DNA of 64,000 bases from Spisula solida (Eukaryota > Mollusca > Bivalvia > Venerida > Mactridae). Both the position numbers and the translations under genes were made by a program. The stretch lies in contig OX365955.1 in assembly GCA_947247005.1 (NCBI GenBank), positions 10,001-74,000 on the forward strand, read 5' to 3'. Of the stretch, positions 10,601 through 21,415 are shown in pieces (positions within the stretch are counted from its first letter, which is position 1; every line of letters begins with the position of its first letter). The notes under the pieces were generated by a model. It saw only the letters and a program-made list of their open reading frames with translations. It had not been told where the DNA came from and ran no database searches.

Positions 10601-11320
10601 TCAGTAAGAAATCAACAGAACAAAGAAATCTATTTTTAGTAACGAGTTGTAAAAGAGTTAACCCAGATCATCAACTCTAACCATGAGGATTACACAAAGG
10701 GAAACAAACGTAGTAAGCAATAATAGAAAATTTGTACGAATTCTCTCCCTTGCAATTAAATACTGTACAAGATATTGCATATTTATGTTATATTCAAACA
10801 CTTTTTTTCTCTATCACCTTTAAGGGGCCATACCTTTACTATACAGAGTGGTAGGTGTATGAAATGTTGGTATGTTGTGCACCCATACTCCTCCTACAGT
10901 TATATGTATTAAACACAACCATGCATGACCCACGGTCCTAACAAGGGCACATAACCCGGTATAGTTGTATTGTTTTATGTGTTTTTCTCCTTTAAGGGGC
11001 CATAACTAACCCATAATAGAGGGGTAGGTTATGGAATCTTAGTATGTTATGCCCCAATACCCGCTCTAAAGTTCTATATCTGATACAGTACCCCTGCTAT
11101 TCCTGGGCCAGACGGGGGCAGATAACCAGTGACAGTTCATATTTTTTGTATTGTACCATCTTTTGGAGAACATTTAACATCAATCAAATTATAATAAAAT
11201 AAACTTACTTTGATTCCTTTCCAATCAATTTCAATCCAAATATCTATAATTCAAAGTCACAAAAATACTATAGCACTACAATCATTCTATGATCACTTAA
11301 AACACGGTTACAACACTGAA
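10601..11320. repeat. Dispersed ggggccataact repeat, two diverged units
   Basis: Two units of about 170-180 bases lie at roughly 10800-10960 and 10985-11130. Each begins with CTTTAAGGGGCCATAACT or a near match and contains a ggtatgttRtgcRcccatac block. Related but diverged units occur at 22970-23460 and perhaps near 20380. No gene is seen. Confidence 0.5.
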
Positions 11321-11394
11321 AAAAGACATGCGCAAACACATTTCCGTTTCAAACGGTCACATGATATTTCAATCCAATCAAAATAATTCCCCAT

Positions 11395-11740
11395 ACCATC
11401 ACGTGATATTTGTTTTCAAACAGTCACATGATATTTATATCCAATCAAAATCCATCCCCATACGGTCACGTGATATTTGTTTACATAATTCGCCAAAACT
11501 CGTTCGCCACTTCGTCATTCATCCCCTACCCTAACCCTAACCCTAACCCTAACCCCCTAACCCTAACCCTAACCCCAAAACTCGTTCCCCACTTCGTCAT
11601 TCATCCCCTACCCTAACCCTATATTTATATCCAATCAAAATCCATCCCCATACGGTCACGTGATATTTGTTTACATAATTCGCCAAAACTCGTTCGCCAC
11701 TTCGTCATTCATCCCCTACCCTAACCCTAACCCTAACCCC
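11395..11740. promoter_or_regulatory. Duplicated CCAAT + CACGTG module ending in CCCTAA tracts
   Basis: Segment 11431-11549 is repeated identically, base for base, at 11621-11739. Each copy runs from atatttatatccaatca through ggtcacgtgatatttg to a CCCTAA tract (11527-11576 and 11717-11740), with a third short tract at 11609-11620. The module contains a reverse CCAAT-type pentamer (ccaatca) and a palindromic E-box (cacgtg). Similar modules, with less identity, precede CCCTAA tracts at 16853-16873 and 30117-30132. A promoter role for the gene at 6369-9173, whose start is about 2.3 kb away, is inference. It could instead be an element end. Confidence 0.55.
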
Positions 11741-11746
11741 AAATCG

Positions 11747-11870
11747 TAGAAACCGATTGTATAAAATCTGGTTAGTTCTAACCATGGTTAAAAAAGCGGT
11801 TAAAAGTTACCCACCTCCCTTAGCTGGGTTACGGTTAACCAAAACTTTAACCAGATTCGAATGCAATTTA
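11747..11870. repeat. Imperfect inverted repeat built on GGTTAACC-like sequence
   Basis: Left arm aaatctggttagttctaacc (from about 11766) and right arm ggttaaccaaaactttaaccagatt (to about 11861) can pair imperfectly. This may be a small MITE remnant or a further derivative of the neighbouring GGGTTA array. Confidence 0.35.
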
Positions 11871-14800
11871 CGCATTTTCAACTAATAAACGATGGTTCGA
11901 ATGGTTTTGGGACGACTTATTAGCCTAGGGTTACAAAGTATAACGGGCGGCCATCGCTTAAATTGTGTGAAGGTTAATCAACATCAAGAAAATCCAATAA
12001 AAATGTCTTCGTGGACCCAGGCCATGTTGACCCAGGTAAATGCTTGTTTAACTCATTTTCTAAGGATATATGTTACACGTTTATTGTTCCATTTGATAAC
12101 TGTATCTTCAATTAACGTGTTGAAAACTATTTTCTGACATTTCAAGGGAGAATACTCCAAAAATAAACAATAACAATACGTCGAATTTTGGCGATTTATT
12201 TCATTGTGCCATACCAAACTCCAGTAGATTAAATACTGAAATATGCATTGTTTTTATTTAAATAACTGATGTAAACGTCATATAGGCCTATCTCTACGTT
12301 TCACTTGATTTCTTCTTATGTAAAAACGCTGCATCATGAATATATGCCAGTAGGCCTACCCCACCCACTTATTTTGTTTTGGTCCTTCATATGTGAGTTA
12401 CCTACGGTCTACCATTTAATACTAGGCCTACTACATAGCCTGGCACAATCAGTCTTGTCTCTTTTAGAGGGTACCTTACTCTGAAAGATACAGCTGTAGG
12501 TCTACATGGATGTGCATGGTACTGAGCTAAGCCTACGGAAACCTGTTCGTGCCATGTCACATGAAATGTACATGAAATGTCAGTCGTCCAAAAACGTACA
12601 CTACTGCAGGCATCTTGATAAACATTGCGACTGTGAAACAAGACGCAACAGTGAGTGACGACAATGTTCCCCAACTGTACAGTGTCAGAAAAATGCGTAG
12701 CTGGACCAGGTCACAAACCCAGGACCCTTAACTTACAGGGCAAATGCTCTACCGACCGAGCTACAATTAGCTGACCGCATACACACGCTTCTCCTCTATA
12801 CAAGTTATTAAATGATTAAATCCTATAAACACTACAACATGATATTCGTCGAAATGTCTTGTCACTTTGCATTGAGTTGCCAATTTTGACATGTCAAATA
12901 TGTGTACATTGTATCATCTTGATCACTTTTCATCATAATTATGATGTGTCGTGTCATGTCGTTAAAATGCTGGTATAATGATGGTGTCCACCATTGCGAC
13001 AAAACGATACATGTACACAGCCCTAATATTGTTAAGCATAACTTTGACACTCTTTTTATTACATCTAGAACTTTGAGCAGAAAGAACTAACTACATGTAT
13101 ACCAAGTGGTATAATATTGGAAGAAAGAAGAGAACATAGACCTACTGTCTTTTACTGGTAGAATGATGTGTGTTGTGTTATGTTTAACCATGGAAAAGAA
13201 TTGATCAACTTACATCTTTACACTCAAAACAAGATTATGAATAAAATGGTAATAAATATTTCTAGTACCCAGTACATGTCCTTATCAATATTAACATAAA
13301 AATGTACATAATTATATATTATATAAAGTGCAAATGTACAACCTCTCAGAGCAGCCCACCGTAAAGCAACATTTGAACAACCTCTATAATAACACCTTTA
13401 AAATTTCCTCAAGCTGATACTTACTTGACATTTAACCTCTGCAGAGCAACAACCTTTGTACAAGGGTCAATATTTCTCAAAGTGTGTTGGTCTATAGAGG
13501 TGTACTATAGTTGTAAATGCATATTACATGTTTAAAATATAGAAAAACATAGAAATCTAGTTAAATTGTATGACATGTAATATTTTGCCATTTCTAGCTG
13601 TCTGCTGAGCATTGAATGATTCATTATTAATTTGATACAATACATGTAGGCCTACAATTATTTTTCAAAACATTAGCATGTTTATTCAAATAAAGTGCAT
13701 TCTTCAATAATTGTAGGCTACATGTAAAGTTCAACATTTTTGGTTTTATTTATCAATGTGTAGAAATTGTGAATTGTTTTATGCATATTTCAGGTAGTAT
13801 ATGACCTGCTGGTGCACTGGAAACAGTAGACCTTGAATCCAATAGAACACACCGCATATAAACTAAATCATTGTGCGACTTATTGGGATACTATACACTT
13901 GTATGACTTATTGTGATTGAAACATCCGGTGATTTCCTATTAATCTACGACTTATTGCAAGACTATACAATTCAATGTGTATTCCTTATTGCGATAACCG
14001 GAAGTTGACTCATTTATACACTGTGGAACATACAAATATAGTGTCCTGAAGAAGCAAGTTGACCATTCAGAGAACACTGGATACAGGATAGAAAGTCAGA
14101 CATTCCAGAAGACATTCTCTATAAATAATGCTGTCCAAAAGCCTAAAACATTCACATTCTCCCTTACACAAATATACATTGAATCGTTTGTTAGGAATGA
14201 CCACCTGCCAAGAAAGACAACCATTATAAAACATGTCTTTAATAATAAAGACCAAACATTTCTCTCACATAAGAAAATTTAAATTGATATTTTACCTGAC
14301 ACAAAAGACCCATGGATGGTCTTCATAAATGTATTTGATTGTTAAAAGCAGCTTTTGATTGTAATTTCAAACGCCATCTGTTTAAAGTGGATTTATTGTT
14401 TGTTTCTACAAGTTATTTTATAAAAGCCTAACATCCTCTTTGTATATATTACAGTACAATTTGCATAATACATGTATTGAATTTATCCTCATAATTATCA
14501 TGTACACATTAAATACACAGTCATAATCCCATTTATTCATTTCAAAGTTATCTAGCTATTGTGATTAACATATTTTTTCAATGATACTTTTTGTTGAGGA
14601 TAATTTTCAAATTGTATTCTAACAGTGAACTCTCATCTTTAATCCAATCTCATAATTAATAGTTTGTTCTAACCCCTATATCAAGATCAACTCAATAATG
14701 AGACCATATTTCAAGGCTGGTATAACTATTGTATAACACAAACTTAATTTCATATGAAGACATTCATGACTAAAGTAGAATTATGTTAAACGTCTTTATA

Positions 14801-15040
14801 TATATTATTGTTAAGATTTTATTAAATAATTGCTTAAATATGTTTTTTCCTTGAAAAGGGGTTATTGGAATATAATTTAAGGTTTTGATGTGGATTAATT
14901 TCCTTTATTTCATAGAAAATAATGGTCAAGAGGTATATATAATATATAAATACTGTGTTTCTTGCATACATGTATTTTCAAACATAAAATGTATTACTTG
15001 GGTGAAATTAAACTGACATCACTAGAATACTGATTCCAGC
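11871..15040. other. Non-coding, AT-rich stretch
   Basis: No gene is recognisable over this 3.2 kb. Open frames are short and unbiased. The region holds one tRNA-derived sequence (listed separately). Around 13340-13510 there are matching acaacctct / agaggtgtactatagttgt ends that could be remnants of a small inverted-repeat element. Confidence 0.5.
12701..12778 (-). repeat. tRNA-derived sequence (SINE head or decayed tRNA)
   Basis: On the minus strand the sequence reads TAGCTCGGTCGGTAGAGC, a good A box / D arm of a tRNA. It is followed after about 25 bases by CTGGGTTTGTGACCTGG, a T arm with a degenerate loop. The anticodon stem does not pair well, and the loop lacks the invariant TTCGA. It is therefore not a functional tRNA gene. 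A tRNA-derived SINE promoter is the likely source. Confidence 0.5.
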
Positions 15041-15618
15041 AAATGACAGGTTTTAGCATGTCCACCCAATGAACTCACTGGTTTAAGCAATCAATATGCC
15101 TACGCAACTGTCTGGTTATGTATCATGAACCGACATGTTTAACCGTTCAATATGTTGACGTAAGCAACTGACTGGTTATGTATCATGAACCAACATGTTT
15201 AACCGTTCAATATGTTGACTTAAGCAACTGACTGGTTATGTATCATGAACCGACATGTTTAACTGTTCAATATGTTGACTTAAGCAACTGACTGGTTATG
15301 TATCATGAACCGACATGTTTAACTGTTCAATATGTTGACTTAAGCAACTGACTGGTTATGTATCATGAACCGACATGTTTAACCGTTCAATATGTTGACT
15401 TAAGCAACTGACTGGTTATGTATCATGAACCGACATGTTTAACTGTTCAATATGTTGACTTAAGCAACTGACTGGTTATGTATCATGAACCGACTGGTTA
15501 AACTGTTCAATATGCTAAATAAAGCAACTTACTGGTTATGATTCATGCACTGACTGGTTAAACCGTTCAATATGCGTACTCACGCATGTGACTGGTTATG
15601 ATTCATGCACCGACTGGT
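15040..15618. repeat. 60 bp minisatellite, ~9.5 units
   Basis: The period is exactly 60. Six central units (15121-15480) are almost identical, differing mainly at single C/T sites in the GTTTAACYGTTCAATATG part. Outer units at both ends have decayed (e.g. gactggttaaaccgttcaatatgcg), which is the usual picture of an array homogenised in its centre. The inverted pair catgtttaac / gttcaatatg does not form a stable hairpin. It is not CRISPR: there are no spacers. Confidence 0.95.
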
Positions 15619-16755
15619 CATTAGAGATGATAGGGCTGGTTGAATATTGTATTTGGACTTTGTTACTACAAAATTGGACGTTTATTAGAGGGTACGGACG
15701 GACAGACCAGTTAATTTCATATTATTTGCTATCGTTAAGTAGATCGGAGCGACCTTTCAGGACTGGACGTGCTATAACTGGATTTTAGTCGTGCTTTAAA
15801 TGCAAATACTCCAATTATAGCAATATATAAATATACTATCCAATTTATTATGTATACACAATGTCGCAAAGTACGTCACATTTTCACACTTACACACACT
15901 TACACGGGAAAACATTTATATGTTATTGCAACTATATGTCGCACTATAATTTGGTTCAAAAACATAACTATATCAACTGCACTAATCCGAATACATAATG
16001 CATTATATCAAAACAACAGTCAACTCACAATAATCGGTTCAAGTATGCGCATGCCGGCATTTCAAATAGTTAACAGTGTTACCAAGAGTCAGCTAGAGTA
16101 ATCAAATAGTTATCAGGGTTACCACATGGGAAATTTATTTTTAGTAACTTTGATTACCCAAGCTAACACTATAGATATAGTGGAAGGCCGAGAATGTGAT
16201 CTGTAATGATTAAAGTTTAATAAGCTTGCATTGTTACTATATATATATATTTCTTTCTTCTTAGGAAAATTACTTGTAAATATGTAAATACTAGTCTACA
16301 ATTAAGTGGCCGTCCTGCTTTCACACACGGGACTTGTGGCCCGACGATGACGCAGTTACCACTTACTATTACTAACTAACTGCTCTTCAGGTTCGAGCTC
16401 ACCACATAAATTCATAGATGGCGGGCCAGCTGGATGTCAAGCTGGCACCACCGACAGACAGACCCAGCATATGCACAATATCACTAATGAATATTCAAAA
16501 TGGCTCTAGGGCCGGCGGCCTAACGGGCTGTGCCGACAGACACACTCGGGATTCAACCACTACAGCCATCTCGCTACCTGGCATGCCGGATCATACTGTA
16601 TTTATTTTATATCACTTTAACAAGAATTCCGATGAAAACAACACTCCCACCAACACATCCGAAGCCAACGAGCTACAAAATTAAAATGCATCATATTAAC
16701 GGTTGAGATGCGCACCCATACAAATTAGCTCCGCCTTACATCAGATTTTAAATAT
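15619..16755. other. Non-coding stretch with a segment shared with 24.4 kb
   Basis: No gene is seen. The bases around 15750-15800 (gacgtgctataactggattttagt and flanks, given here in part) recur at about 24388-24440 in the same orientation. This is one of several links between the 15-18 kb and the 23.5-24.4 kb regions. Confidence 0.45.
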
Positions 16756-16875
16756 TATTCACCATGTGACTATACCACGTGACTTTTAAAGATAGATTGG
16801 TCACGTGGGGTGGCGTCGACCAATCAAATCATTTTGATCATGATCACTTGATCCCTAACCCTAACCCTAACCCAA
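16756..16875. promoter_or_regulatory. Third CACGTG + CCAAT module ending in CCCTAA
   Basis: The segment holds two cacgtg E-boxes (16776-16781 and 16803-16808), cgaccaatcaaatc, then CCCTAACCCTAACCCTAACCC at 16853-16873. Order and orientation match the modules at 11.4-11.7 kb and 30.0-30.1 kb. No gene of the 934-aa family lies to its left, so this may be a remnant or solo copy. Confidence 0.5.
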
Positions 16876-17039
16876 AATCTAAAAATATCTTAAAAACTAG
16901 CCGAGCAAAACTGTCGTGGGTTTGCACAATTACTATCATGAGTGTATTCTTAATAAAAATCAGGTGTTTGATACCTCTTGTACAGAAATATTTATCAGTT
17001 GGGAATCACCTTAAGGTTAACTAACTGATTGGAGCCCAT

Positions 17040-17830
17040 ATTTCGAGATACATATTATTATTATGCATGGTCGTGCTGATATTGAATTTATCTACATAAT
17101 AAGACTCATTTCATGTATCTGGGTATCTGTTGGTACCATGGATCTTAGCAGGCGTTTAAAGGAGGTCGGTTCGGGTTTCGGACTTGTATTTTTGCGTGTT
17201 TTTAATAATTACTATGCTATTCTCAACCAGGTTCGAACCCCATTGTCAATATATATAGGTGCGTAATGTATGAACTTTTAGGTATTGGTATTGGCTACAG
17301 TATGATACCATTTTCGGGTATCTGAGATCGTTACATGGTGCTCAGCAGGCATTCAAAGGTGTCAAGTCCGGGTTCGAAATTGTACGTTTTCGTTATTTTG
17401 ATAATTACTGTGCGATTTTCAATCCGGTTCGAGCTCCATTGTCGGGATATATAAGTGCATGATATATAATCTTTTAGGTCCTGATATTAGCTACAGAATG
17501 AGACCGTTATCAGAAATCTAGCTTGGATACATTGTCACCAGCAGCAATTTAGAGGTGCCCAGCCAGGCTTAGAGCCTGTATGTTTAGGTTGTTATTGTGA
17601 ACAAAGGGTTTTCAAACCAGTTAAAGCTCCAGCGACTACATAGTGCATGGACATGTTGGTATTGAATTTAGCTACGACATGAGACCATTTCAGGATTTGG
17701 GTTTGTTACAGGGTTCTCAACACGGTTTCCATTGGTTTCTCATCGTCTAGATTTATATTGAAATTATATATTATCCTTTAGGTATTTTAAAATATTAGCT
17801 ACATAATGAGTCTGTGTCTACACGTGTTTC
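17040..17830 (+). repeat. ~197 bp tandem repeat, four diverged units
   Basis: Anchors of the type ggttcgarctccattgtc followed by ttttaggtattgRtattRgctaca recur about every 197 bases (17230, 17426, 17624). The array is present in inverted orientation at 23480-24010. The ggttcgaa motif again resembles a tRNA T-arm, but no A box is present. Confidence 0.65.
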
Positions 17831-17899
17831 AGATATTTGATAAAAGAACACGTTTGGTTGGGTACATGATTATGAGTATACAGTTCATTCAGTAATGTG

Positions 17900-18250
17900 C
17901 GCCTGAAAACAGCAATATGTATTTTAATTATGTACTATGAGGGGGGGGGGTCATTGCTATTTGTGTATTTTCTCTGTTTTCTGGAGTTCAAAGTCAAAAA
18001 ACAATTATAGAATTTAACCTTCAACAATTGGTATTTGGCACTTGACTGACTGGAGCAACTGGTACTTATAGGCTGTGTTGTTATCCATATCAACATATTT
18101 CTGGTGTGCATGTGTGATGAAGTCAAATTGATACTGGTTATTTGACTTAACATTTTTAAGGTTGTTGTGAGTGTTTTAACGCATGTTTTTGCATTGCTAG
18201 GCGAAAGCGCCGTTCATTATATGTTTGAATCCCACTATATGTGCAAATTT
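17900..18250 (+). repeat. Segment with G-run, duplicated at 24050-24310
   Basis: The segment starts with a run of 11 G (from 17940). It continues through gactgactggagcaactggt, gtgtgcatgtgtgatga and ttgatactggttattt, and ends at tttgaatcccactatatgtg. The same order is found from 24070 to 24310. The last part, gttcgaatcccactagctgtg in the second copy, resembles a tRNA B box plus 3' end. A tRNA-related dispersed element is possible. Confidence 0.6.
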
Positions 18251-18270
18251 TTAGGGTTAGGATCTTTTTA

Positions 18271-18360
18271 TCATATACCCGAGACATGAGATAGTTTATA
18301 CATTCATACAATCACATTCATGTATGAATGTCTAAATTATGTCATTTGTCGGGTATATGA
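18271..18360. repeat. 90 bp near-palindrome (hairpin MITE-like)
   Basis: Left arm tcatatacccgagacatgag.. and its inverted partner at 18320-18360 (..gtcatttgtcgggtatatga) pair over about 40 bases with a few mismatches, leaving a small loop near 18313. A small palindromic insertion is likely. It overlaps the 3' end of the ORF at 18332-18643. Confidence 0.75.
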
Positions 18361-18643
18361 TATGATGTGACGTCATCATAATAAACAAATAATGCCAAAC
18401 TACTTTATTTGGATATTTATTATACAAGAACACATTCACAATGATGCGATACGTCAGGGCTATGTTATGGTCCCTACACATCCTACATATGATCCATCGA
18501 TCTTCATCGGAACAAATCTCAAATGTCCTTCTCTGTGAGTTCATCTCACTAAATCTCATTCTAATAAATCTCATTATTCGCAGTACTGTTGGGAAATTCT
18601 CGGCACTATCTACAGTGACCTCATATCTAACTTCATAAGACAT
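18332..18643 (-). CDS. Hypothetical 103-aa protein
   Basis: An ATG-started frame of 103 codons encodes MSYEVRYEVTVDSAENFP, then an Arg/Met/Ile-rich middle with two cysteines in the context WIICRMCRDHN. I do not recognise the protein. Its ATG is preceded directly by a pyrimidine-rich stretch ending in AG, like the acceptor in front of the pseudogene at 25585-28334. It lies about 140 bases from a copy of the same GTTTACTC array (18783 onward). The last 10 codons run into the palindrome at 18271-18360, so the natural C-terminus may have been replaced. It could be chance, or a single exon. Confidence 0.35.
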   Translation of the reverse strand: MSYEVRYEVTVDSAENFPTVLRIMRFIRMRFSEMNSQRRTFEICSDEDRWIICRMCRDHNIALTYRIIVNVFLYNKYPNKVVWHYLFIMMTSHHIIYPTNDII

Positions 18644-18782
18644 CCTCAAATGGCACACAACAAATAGGTGTACTGCTTATTGTACTATATTGAGATCAAT
18701 ACAAGCATTGTACACTGTTTATAGTATAACTTCCTATTAAAACAACAATCCCAGACACACGTCCGAACCCAACGAACCCCAA

Positions 18783-19440
18783 AATGTTTCCAGTGTGTTT
18801 GGGTTTACTCTATTTCTTGGGGTTTATTCTATTTCTGGGGTTAACCCTTTTCCCCGGGTTTACTCCTTTGTACAGAGTTTACCTCTTTTTATAGAGTTTA
18901 CCCTGAAGTATATGCCCTTTCTGAGTTTACTTCAAATGGCTACATCAACATTGCACCATTCGGAGTAAACTCCGAGTAAACTCCGAGTAAACTCGGAATG
19001 ATACAATCCCCAGAATGATTTCCAACTTTTATAGAGTTTACCCCGAATATACCCTTGGTACCAAAATGGTTTTCAATTCAATAACAGCAGTGGCGGACAG
19101 ACGGACAATCAACGGACGGACAAATAACCAAATATCAAATATTTGTCTTAACGCTTAAAGTTCAAAACGACTTTAATAAAAAAAGTCTTGCCAATAGAAA
19201 ATCCTAATGTTACATAACAATAGCGACGGTCAGATGTACAATCAACGGACAGACAGACAACTAAATAAAATTATTGAATTATGAAAATAAAATAGTATTT
19301 TATGAAAAATCCCATTTATTCAATATGTTGTCACCAAACTATAAATAACGTACTATCTTAATAGGTGTATTAATAAATAAAAAACTTACATCAATTTCCT
19401 AATCCAATTTAATAAAAATTATTAAAACACTCACACGTAC
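18783..19440. repeat. Direct copy of the region upstream of the pseudogene
   Basis: From gggtttactctatttcttgg to about 19060 the sequence matches the GTTTACTC array at 28505-29260. From 19090 to 19440 it matches 29380-29750: cggacaatcaacggac, then aacgtactat.t..aata, then acttacatcaatttcctaatcc. Order and orientation are the same. This copy has only about one array unit, against more than three in the other. Confidence 0.8.
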
Positions 19441-20510
19441 CGGTATATGAATGAACGATAACTCTAAGCGAAATGTGTATTGGTCACGCTGTGTAAATAT
19501 TGTATCACTGGATGATAAGAGTATTACCCCTTAGTCGTTTACTTGTTATTATTTGATTTTCTATAGTTATCCATTAAAACGTATATTGCGTTTACACTGT
19601 ATTGTTGTTCTTTTTGTCAGATTTAGTGTTATTGTTCTACTACTGATCTATATTTGATCCATAACAGAAAACAACGAACTCAGCAAACACGGTGTTCAAG
19701 TTGAACGCGCACCTTTGCAGTGCAACAATCATGAACATTTATAGTTTTCCGAGTACCAGAGTACTGGATCGGAACAATGAGCCAGTGCTGGAGTACCGAT
19801 TTTAGTACTCATTGCCATCTCTAAAAGTATCAAAATAGCAGGTTTTCGTGCATTCCGTTATTTAAACTGGTAATTGTGGGACTATAGTTAATTGACTAAT
19901 AAAAGGCAACTTTCAATAAATTGTAACGTTCGCCCGTGCGTACGGACTAGGTAATCTCTTTAAAAATAGCATATAACGCCATCAATAGACACTAGCGTCC
20001 TTACACCTCCCCCTAGAAGTTAAAATAATACATGGGTGGATAGGTATTAAATAGCTGTAAACATACATATTACAATTAACAATATTAATTTGTCCGTCCG
20101 TCAGTACGGACTGGAAAATGTAGTATAAATATCAAATAGCGGCCGTATATTCAATGATTATATGGACATATTTCATTTACATAACAAGATTTTAATGAAT
20201 GTATATTTTCCTAAGCAATGCACATGTGCGTAAAGGTATATCTTAGAACTATTCAGTAAAGGTATCAGATAGGTTTCAGGGGTGACTCCTTTGTCGGACC
20301 GGCTCGAACTTGGGTACCCTAAACCGCATTTCGGAGCATATTTTATCACAGTCAAAGGGCGATAACCTACCTACCTAAGGTACGTAGTATGCTGTACCCC
20401 ACACACCCTCTACACTTGCAGGTATGACAACAGGCACTTTAAAGGGTTCGAACCGCCATTTCTATAATTCGATTCTGCTTCTACAGGGACCAATAAGACA
20501 TGTTTCAAGC
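19441..20510. other. Non-coding stretch
   Basis: No gene is seen. Around 20370-20410 there is a gataacctacctacctaaggtacgtag block that belongs with the ggggccataact-type repeats found at 10.8-11.1 and 23.0-23.4 kb. A gtccgtccgtcagtacggac inverted motif lies near 20092. Confidence 0.4.
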
Positions 20511-20524
20511 GAATGTTGTGCGAG

Positions 20525-20895
20525 GTATATGACGTTCCGTGATAGATATAGAAATCAATGCATTTATTGTTTGAATGGCCCATATATATATATGATATAT
20601 AATATTTAGGATAATATTCAAAATTAACGCCACAGTAATTAGTTGGAAATAATGAAAAAAAAACGCTGAACGAAAAAGTCCCGAAATTTTATCGAAAATG
20701 AGGTATGGTGTTGGATCTACATGACGTTCCGTGATACGGGTATAGAACTTAATGCATTTATTGTTTGAATAGCAATGCAGTTTACCTACAATATGATACT
20801 GTTTAAAGTACATATTCAATATTAAGGCCACAGTAATTAGTGAAAAATAATGAGAAAAAACGCAATAAAAGAAAAAATGCCGGCAATATTGAATT
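20525..20895. repeat. ~192 bp tandem duplication
   Basis: gacgttccgtgata starts at 20531 and 20723, and the following atgcatttattgtttgaat and ccacagtaattagt blocks repeat at the same distance. Two diverged copies are present. The 161-codon minus-strand frame at 20505-20990 simply reads through both copies and is not supported as a gene. Confidence 0.75.
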
Positions 20896-20904
20896 TTACG
20901 ATGG

Positions 20905-21415
20905 TTAGAAATGGTGAGAGCCACTGTAAAACAAAATTGTAAGGGAAACATTAGCCCAAGTGTAAAATTTTCAGAGCCCCTGCGCAGCAAACGTGGGTTA
21001 GTGTATAATTGTTAAAGTGTAAAAAAGGGAGAGCCAAAAACGAGCATAACTATGAGTATTTAGATTTTGTTTACGGGGGCTCTGGAAGCCACTGTAACAC
21101 CATCTTGATTTGTTAGGTAGTGGCTCTAAGGCCACCGTATGACAATGTGATATGAAGTATGTCACATTGTAATACCGTGGCTCTGCACAGCCACTATACA
21201 TCGCGTTATGGCACATTGTCCTACTGTGGCCCAAGCGCCACTTAATAACGTTTGTAGTACTGTGGCTTTGTACAGCCACTGCATGACAAAGTAATTGTTG
21301 TATAAGGGCTATGAAGAGCCAGTATACAACACTTGTCATACGGTGGTCCAAGAGCCACTAAATAACGCTTTGTAGTGATGTGGCCCTGCAGAGCCACTGT
21401 ATGACAAAGTACAAT
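20905..21415. repeat. Array of GTGGCTC...GAGCCAC mini-hairpins
   Basis: About eight short palindromes of the form gtggctctNNNNagccact occur near 21076, 21119, 21176, 21224, 21260, 21305, 21342 and 21380, spaced roughly 36-60 bases. They are separated by atgacaaagt / acaatgtg-type linkers, some of which are themselves paired (gacaatgtg..cacattgta). Stem sequences vary while pairing is largely kept. I know no matching family. Confidence 0.7.

Noticed and set aside
11527..11740. True chromosome end
   Set aside because: The tracts are short, internal and followed by kilobases of unrelated sequence on both sides, so they are interstitial.
12701..12778. Functional tRNA gene
   Set aside because: The A box is good but the anticodon stem does not pair and the T loop lacks TTCGA.
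15040..15618. CRISPR-like regular array
   Set aside because: The 60-bp units are contiguous, with no variable spacers, in a eukaryotic context.
20505..20990. 161-codon minus-strand frame
   Set aside because: It spans two copies of a 192-bp tandem duplication, and the two halves of the protein repeat each other. This is repeat DNA.
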